Shown: one piece after another, positions 59,134-64,000 of the stretch
Numbering within the stretch: the first letter of the stretch is position 1
How the letters are laid out: the number at the start of each line of letters is the position of its first letter
Source: Halieaceae bacterium UBA5044
GTDB taxonomy: Bacteria; Pseudomonadota; Gammaproteobacteria; Pseudomonadales; Halieaceae
Length of the DNA stretch: 64,000 nucleotides
Direction: 5' to 3'
Assembly (NCBI GenBank): GCA_002416125.1
Contig: DIBU01000022.1
Location: 186,001-250,000 of the forward strand
Position numbers and translations under genes: made by a program
The notes under the pieces: generated by a model
Database searches by the model: none
What the model saw: the letters and a program-made list of their open reading frames with translations, nothing else
Told to the model about the DNA's origin: nothing

Positions 59134-60144
59134 ATGCTTGATCAATCCCGACAATGGTACCTCTTCGGCTACGATATGCGCCGCATTGGGCATCACTGGC
59201 AGGTGGCCTGGGCCGAGTTTCTCTGGGGTGACCGTTCTCCGGTGCGTGCGCGCCTCGACGACGTGGTGCAGGTGGAGGGAGCGGGTGTTCACGGTAACTT
59301 CCACGCCGGCGCACCGGTGCTTGCGGGTGAGCCGACCTGCTCGGCGATTGTTCTGCCGGATTCACTGGTGCTGTTCAAGACCCTGCAACTGCCGCTGGCT
59401 GCAGAAGATGAGCTCGACTCGGTGATGCGCCTGGAAGTCATGGCCAACAGCCCCTTTCCCGCCAGTGATACCGCAGCGGGCTGGGCGCTGAGCCAGCGCG
59501 GCGAGAAGGGCCTGCAGGTGGAACTCGCCATTGCATCGCGCAGTGCGGCCATGCGGCACCTCGGCCAGCAGCACGATGTCCATGATGTGCAGGAGCGCGA
59601 GGTCTGGGCGCTGGCCGGAGAACGGCCGATCGTATTGCGCGGTTTCGGTGAGGGTGCGCGACTGGCACGTTACCAGCGCCGCCTGTTGCGCATCGCGCTG
59701 CTGCTCGGCGGTGCCCTGCTGCTGTTGCTGCTCATTCTGGCGCTCGCCGCGGGCGGCACGTATTTCAGGTTACAGCAGTACGAAACCCTGGCGACCCGGG
59801 TCGAGCGCGAGGCCGCGGATGTCACCCGCCAGCGCCAGTCGCTCTCCGTGGCCAACCAGACGATTCTTGCGGTCAACGATGTGCTGCGCGAATACCCGGA
59901 CCCACACCGTGAGCTGGCGCGCCTGACCGCGTTGCTGGGGGACGAAGCCTATATTGTGCAATACACCCAGCGGGGGCGTGACCTGCGCCTGCGTGGGCGC
60001 GCCGCGGACGCCGCCGGCGTGGTGCAAACCCTGACGCGGGAAGCTGCCTACGAGGAGGTGGCAGACCAGGGCATCACCGCAGTTGGCAACAGTGGCATAG
60101 AGCAGTTCAACGTCAATGTGCGCCTGCGCGAGGGCGGGCAATGA
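59134..60144 (+). CDS. gspL: Type II secretion protein GspL (PilM/PilN-like)
   Basis: 336 aa. Residues 1-180 form an actin-like cytoplasmic domain (SAIVLPDSLVLFKTLQLPL, VMRLEVMANSPFP). One transmembrane helix follows at about 188-213, then a periplasmic coiled coil and a ferredoxin-like domain. It couples GspE to the membrane platform. Its end overlaps gspM by four bases (ATGA). Confidence 0.86.
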   Translation: MLDQSRQWYLFGYDMRRIGHHWQVAWAEFLWGDRSPVRARLDDVVQVEGAGVHGNFHAGAPVLAGEPTCSAIVLPDSLVLFKTLQLPLAAEDELDSVMRLEVMANSPFPASDTAAGWALSQRGEKGLQVELAIASRSAAMRHLGQQHDVHDVQEREVWALAGERPIVLRGFGEGARLARYQRRLLRIALLLGGALLLLLLILALAAGGTYFRLQQYETLATRVEREAADVTRQRQSLSVANQTILAVNDVLREYPDPHRELARLTALLGDEAYIVQYTQRGRDLRLRGRAADAAGVVQTLTREAAYEEVADQGITAVGNSGIEQFNVNVRLREGGQ

Positions 60145-60707
60145 ACTGGTTGCGCGGCAACCCCCGTTACGCGGTGATGGTGCTCGGCACGCTGGCGCTG
60201 CCCGCGCTGCTGCTGTTGTACCTCGCCATCAGCCTGTTCGGCATGCGCAGCGCCTACCAGCTGCAGATCGAGCGCCTGGAGCCGCGCATTGCCCGGCTAC
60301 AGGGCTTGCTGAACCGGGAAGAACAGGTGCGCGAGGCGGCGCAGGTTGTGGGTTCCGATGTGCTTGATCTGGTCTACCCCGCAGCGGATGACCCCGGCAC
60401 GGTATCCGCCAACCTGCAGAAGAATGTGCGCGAGATCCTGGGCGCTGCGGGTCTGTCGGTCAGCAACAGCCAGATACTGCCCGTACGCGAAAAGGATGGT
60501 TTCGATCACATTGCCGTCAAGCTGACGGCCTCCGGCGGCCTGCCTGCCCTGGATACCGCCCTCGCGGACCTCAATGCCTACCTGCCGTTGTTGCTACTGG
60601 AGTCCATCGAAGTGTGGCCGAATCGCAACCGGGCACGTGGCGACGAACCTGAAGCGCAGACCATCACGGCAACGGTACAGGTCCTGGCCTTGCGAGTGCG
60701 CTCATGA
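60141..60707 (+). CDS. gspM: Type II secretion protein GspM-like (PilO-like)
   Basis: 188 aa. One transmembrane helix (about 11-33) is followed by a coiled coil (YQLQIERLEPRIARLQGLLNREEQ) and a small ferredoxin-like periplasmic domain. It is the partner of GspL. It belongs to the GspM variant found in Xps-type operons. Coupled by ATGA to both neighbours. Confidence 0.83.
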   Translation: MNWLRGNPRYAVMVLGTLALPALLLLYLAISLFGMRSAYQLQIERLEPRIARLQGLLNREEQVREAAQVVGSDVLDLVYPAADDPGTVSANLQKNVREILGAAGLSVSNSQILPVREKDGFDHIAVKLTASGGLPALDTALADLNAYLPLLLLESIEVWPNRNRARGDEPEAQTITATVQVLALRVRS

Positions 60708-61345
60708 GGCATCTGGCTGCAGCAGTGAACCGCTATCGTGTGCAGCACGAGCCGCAGCGCACGGAGCGCCGCGTAGAGCTGCTGGTACTGCTGCTGGGAT
60801 TGCTGTTGCTGCTACAGCTCTGCTTCTTTTTACTGCGCGTGCTGTTGCCGCCGGCTCCTGAGCCCATCGAACCGACGGCGGCCTCGTTGACCGTGGCTGA
60901 CCGCATTGCCGGGCGCCTGCTTGATACCCGGGGAAGCGCTGAACTGCGCGAGCGCCCGCTGTTCTGGGAGGGGCGCCGCCCGGTTGACGACGGCGGGATG
61001 CCCAGTGGTGAGACGTCGACGCAGAAGGCGTCGCCGTTAAAGGCTATCCGTTTGCTGGGGATATATGGCGGTGGCGAGAGCGGCGGTATCATTGTGCGTG
61101 TGGAAGGTAAGCAGCAGCGCCTTGCCGTGGGTGATGAACTCAGGGGCTGGACGCTGGAGTCGATGGACGGTGGCGGCGCCACACTGAGCAGTACACGCGG
61201 CAGCCGCGAGCGGCTCGAGCTGGAGCGTGCGCAGGGCGCGTCGCCGATCATCACTCCCCCGCAGACCGGTGGCGCACCGGGCTCGGCCCCCCAGAGTCAG
61301 GCCGCAGACGGCCTGGATGAGCTGACCCTCGGAGGTCGGCGTTGA
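60704..61345 (+). CDS. gspN: GspN/GspC-like periplasmic linker of the Xps-type system
   Basis: 213 aa. A short cytoplasmic tail, a transmembrane helix (about 27-47) and a homology-region-like beta domain (LKAIRLLGIYGGGESGGIIVRVEGKQQ, about 105-165) are followed by a disordered tail. In Xanthomonas the gene in this position (xpsN) replaces GspC as the link between inner-membrane platform and secretin. The HR domain supports that role. The name GspN follows gene order; functionally it is GspC-like. Confidence 0.78.
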   Translation: MRHLAAAVNRYRVQHEPQRTERRVELLVLLLGLLLLLQLCFFLLRVLLPPAPEPIEPTAASLTVADRIAGRLLDTRGSAELRERPLFWEGRRPVDDGGMPSGETSTQKASPLKAIRLLGIYGGGESGGIIVRVEGKQQRLAVGDELRGWTLESMDGGGATLSSTRGSRERLELERAQGASPIITPPQTGGAPGSAPQSQAADGLDELTLGGRR

Positions 61346-61411
61346 ACAAGGTTTGTAGAAACAGGGCCGCGCAGCGGGCGCTGACGATAATGGACAGGTC
61401 AAGGAAAGGTT

Positions 61412-63619
61412 ATGTTGCGACGGTTCTCTAGATTGCTGGTGCTGGTGCCATTGCTGACCAGCTGTGCGCTGCTGGACAATCAGTACCGCGGCGAACCCAC
61501 CGAGCCATCTGCCGGCGCACCGGCTGCGGCGGCACAGGAGCCGGCGCTGTCACGCAGTGCCGGTGAACTCGCCGAGTCGGCCGAAGAACGGGTAAAGCCG
61601 GTTATCTATCGCGGCAGCGACCAGCAGGTTCGCATTCCGGGGAAGCGTGACGCGGTACGCCTGGTCGGTGATGCCGTCAGCCTCAATTTTGAAGACGCAC
61701 CTCTCAGCGAGGTGGTGCACGCCGTGCTCGGCGATATTCTGGGCCTGGACTACATTCTCGACGGCCCCGTAGCGGGCACGATCACCCTGCGTTCGCGCAC
61801 GCCGATTCCCCGCGACCAGTTGCTGACGATCCTCGAATCCCTGTTGAGCGCCAACCAGATGGTGATGGTACGTGACAGCCAGGATCGCTATCTGGTTACA
61901 GGCGCGCAGCAGGCGAGCCGTCAGGCACCGCGGCTCTCCAACCCTCGCGATCCCGGTGCGGGTTACAGCACCGTAGTTGTACCACTGCAGTACATCAGCG
62001 CCAGCAATATGGCGGAGATACTGCGCCCGGTGGCGGACGAGCAGGCCTTCCTGCGTATCGACAACACGCGCAACCTGTTGCTGCTTGCAGGTACACGGAT
62101 GCAGATCGACGGCTGGCTGGACATGGTGGACACCTTTGATGTCGACCTGCTCAAGGGCATGTCGGTGGGCCTGTTCACCCTGGAGCACAGCCGGGTAGGA
62201 GAAACGGCGACTGTGCTGCAGGGCATGCTCAGAACCGGTGGCAATGGCGACGAGGAGGTGGGGCAGCTGGTGAAGATCATCCCCATCGAGCGTCTGAACA
62301 GTCTGCTGGTGGTGACTCCCCGCTCACATTACCTCGATACCCTGGGCACCTGGATAGAGCGGCTGGATTCGCGCCCGGATTCCAAATTTGAAAAGCGGCT
62401 GTTCGTCTATCCCGTGCAGAACACCACGGCCTCGCGGCTGGCGGAGCTGATCAGCAACATTTACGCCGGCGGCGCCAGTGCCACCGGTGGTGTTGCCGGC
62501 ACCGGGGGCGGCTACAGTGCGGATCGCGAGGTCGCGCCCGGGCTGTCTATGGAATCCATCGGTAGCGCCAGTGGCGGAGCCAGCGGTTCGGGTTCTGGCA
62601 GCTTTGGCAGCAGCGCGAACAGTGCGGGTGACAGCGCGGGATTCAGTGCCGATTTTGGCAGCGCCCCGGGCACTTCCTCCAGCGCCGCCACCCTGGGGGG
62701 TGAGGAAGGCCAGGGGGTTGCCGATGTACGCGTGGTCGCGGACGAGGAAAACAACGCCCTGATGATCTACGCGACGGGCAAGCAGTACGACCTGATCAAG
62801 GACGCGCTGCGGCAGCTGGATGTCATCGCCACCCAGGTGATCATCGAGGCCAGCATTCTGGAGGTCAGCCTGACCGATGAATTGCGCTACGGACTGGAGT
62901 GGACCTTCAAGAACGGCCTGGGTAGCGACTACGACGGCTTCGGGCAACTGGGAAACAGCGCCGGCGGACCCTCGGCGACGTCACCCGGGTTCTCCTACAC
63001 GGTCACCAACTCGCTGGGTGATATCAGCGCGGTGCTGAACGCGCTTTCGGAGGATTCGCTGATCAACGTGATTTCCTCGCCTTCGGTCATGGTGCTGGAC
63101 AATCATCCTGCTTATATACATGTGGGTGACCAGGTGCCTGTGCGACAGGGTACGTCCTCCACCGACGGTGGCACGGTCACCGAGAACATCGTCTACCGGG
63201 ATACCGGTGTGAAACTGATGGTACGGCCCTCTGTGAATGCGGGCCAGCTGGTGACCATGGATGTCGAGCAGTCGGTGACGGATGTCGGTAATGTCGATTC
63301 CGCCACCGGCCAGCGCACGTTCCTCGAGCGCAATATCATGAGCCGGGTCGCCGTGCGCAGCAATGAGTCTGTTGTGCTGGGCGGCCTCATCCGGGAAAAC
63401 GCTACCGCGACTGATTCCGGAGTGCCCCTGCTGCACCGCATGCCAGTGCTGGGCGCGTTGTTCGGCACGACCTCCGAGAGTAACCGGCGCACCGAGCTAC
63501 TGGTGATCATCACACCGCGGGTCATCAACAATGAGCAGGAGTTGCGCGATGTCAGCCGCGAACTGCGCTCGCGGGTGCGCAATATGGAATTGATCAGTGC
63601 CCCCCTGGTGGCCGAGTAG
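61412..63619 (+). CDS. gspD: Secretin GspD, lipoprotein form
   Basis: 735 aa. The signal ends in LLTSC, with the lipid cysteine at 18, so this secretin is lipidated itself, unlike E. coli GspD, which relies on a pilotin. N0-N3 domains cover about 85-440. A Gly/Ser-rich stretch at about 350-430 (SGSGSFGSSANS) interrupts N3. The secretin core contains VISSPSVMVLDNHPA and VPVRQGTSSTDGG, and ends with VVLGGLIRE and LLVIITPRVI. It forms the outer-membrane channel. The last gene of the operon. Confidence 0.94.
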   Translation: MLRRFSRLLVLVPLLTSCALLDNQYRGEPTEPSAGAPAAAAQEPALSRSAGELAESAEERVKPVIYRGSDQQVRIPGKRDAVRLVGDAVSLNFEDAPLSEVVHAVLGDILGLDYILDGPVAGTITLRSRTPIPRDQLLTILESLLSANQMVMVRDSQDRYLVTGAQQASRQAPRLSNPRDPGAGYSTVVVPLQYISASNMAEILRPVADEQAFLRIDNTRNLLLLAGTRMQIDGWLDMVDTFDVDLLKGMSVGLFTLEHSRVGETATVLQGMLRTGGNGDEEVGQLVKIIPIERLNSLLVVTPRSHYLDTLGTWIERLDSRPDSKFEKRLFVYPVQNTTASRLAELISNIYAGGASATGGVAGTGGGYSADREVAPGLSMESIGSASGGASGSGSGSFGSSANSAGDSAGFSADFGSAPGTSSSAATLGGEEGQGVADVRVVADEENNALMIYATGKQYDLIKDALRQLDVIATQVIIEASILEVSLTDELRYGLEWTFKNGLGSDYDGFGQLGNSAGGPSATSPGFSYTVTNSLGDISAVLNALSEDSLINVISSPSVMVLDNHPAYIHVGDQVPVRQGTSSTDGGTVTENIVYRDTGVKLMVRPSVNAGQLVTMDVEQSVTDVGNVDSATGQRTFLERNIMSRVAVRSNESVVLGGLIRENATATDSGVPLLHRMPVLGALFGTTSESNRRTELLVIITPRVINNEQELRDVSRELRSRVRNMELISAPLVAE

Positions 63620-63624
63620 ACCGG

Positions 63625-64000
63625 GTGCTGGTTTCGATCCACATGCCGAAAACCGCGGGCCTGAGTTTCAGGGCGGCGCTGGAGACGCATTACGGTGCCG
63701 GCTTTGCCCCCGACTATGCCGATTATCCGTTGGCCAGCCCGCTGCCCGAGCGGCATGCGGCAGCCCTGGAGTTCAGTCTCGCGGCCGAGCCCGCTGCCTA
63801 CCGTGACGTCGGCTGTATCCACGGCCACTTCCTGCCCATCAAGTACCTGTTGTTGGCGGATTACATGGAGTGCCGGTTCGTCACTTGGCTGCGCGAACCG
63901 CTGCAGCGTCTGGTCTCCCACTATTATTACTGGCAGCGCAGCTATGATCCGGCAGCGGACGACACCTCCAGCCTGCACCGGCGTGTGGTTGAGGAGGCCT
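63625..64000 (+). CDS. Sulfotransferase-family protein, partial
   Basis: At least 125 aa, cut by the right window edge. The 5'-phosphosulfate-binding motif is IHMPKTAGLSF near the start and the 3'-phosphate-binding region is WLREPLQRLVSHYYYW. It would move sulfate from PAPS to a sugar or other acceptor. The start is GTG 63625, 5 bp after gspD; the next ATG would cut the PKT motif. Co-transcription with the secretion operon is likely. Its substrate cannot be inferred. Confidence 0.8.
   Translation, partial: MLVSIHMPKTAGLSFRAALETHYGAGFAPDYADYPLASPLPERHAAALEFSLAAEPAAYRDVGCIHGHFLPIKYLLLADYMECRFVTWLREPLQRLVSHYYYWQRSYDPAADDTSSLHRRVVEEA

Overview
The window is about 63% G+C, densely packed and gammaproteobacterial. 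The gene families and gene order (nadA-bepA-tusA-perM, aceEF, a CrbSR-type acetate system, an Xps-ordered type II secretion operon) suggest a marine heterotroph of the Cellvibrionales type (Halieaceae or Spongiibacteraceae). That placement is inferred from gene content; no rRNA or marker gene here proves it. I see no tRNA, rRNA, CRISPR array, phage or intact insertion sequence.

Layout. 1-2.5 kb (minus strand): two cyclic-di-GMP genes, one cut by the window edge. 2.7-9.7 kb: housekeeping genes (nadA, bepA, a TusA-like protein, a PerM-like membrane protein, a lipoprotein M16 protease). 9.9-14.2 kb: pyruvate dehydrogenase E1 and E2, preceded by two copies of a palindromic motif. 14.3-19.1 kb: a tight four-gene operon that looks like a complete glucosylglycerate cycle: glycerate kinase, phosphatase, glucosyl-3-phosphoglycerate synthase and a GH13_18 phosphorylase. 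A convergent collagen-tagged lipoprotein follows, then fabV and a metallo-beta-lactamase-fold hydrolase.

23-36 kb is an acetate region: acs, the symporter actP with its small DUF4212 partner, a cNMP/CBS/DUF294 protein, a DnaQ-like exonuclease, an uncharacterised membrane-anchored protein, a DcaP-like porin, and the regulators CrbR and CrbS (a transporter-histidine kinase fusion). Three copies of GACC-TT-GGTC lie upstream of acs, the DUF4212-actP operon, and the porin/crbR divergent pair. They sit 25-27 nt from the candidate -10 boxes, so they are good candidates for the CrbR operator.

36-53 kb is catabolic. After an AlkK-like acyl-CoA synthetase comes a set matching the mycobacterial KstR2 regulon for the last steroid rings (HIP degradation): fadD3, ipdA, ipdB, ipdC, echA20, fadE31-like, a partner FadE, fadA6, an SDR, another FadE, fadE30 and ipdF. 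Where actinobacteria use the TetR repressor KstR2, this cluster carries two overlapping Lrp/AsnC-type regulators. A 590-bp gene-free stretch after ipdF holds two large palindromic repeats and a 25-bp tandem repeat. A second thiolase follows it.

53.5-63.6 kb is a type II secretion operon in the order E-F-G-H-I-J-K-L-M-N-D, as in Xanthomonas xps, with the lipoprotein secretin last. A sulfotransferase gene begins 5 bp later and runs off the window.
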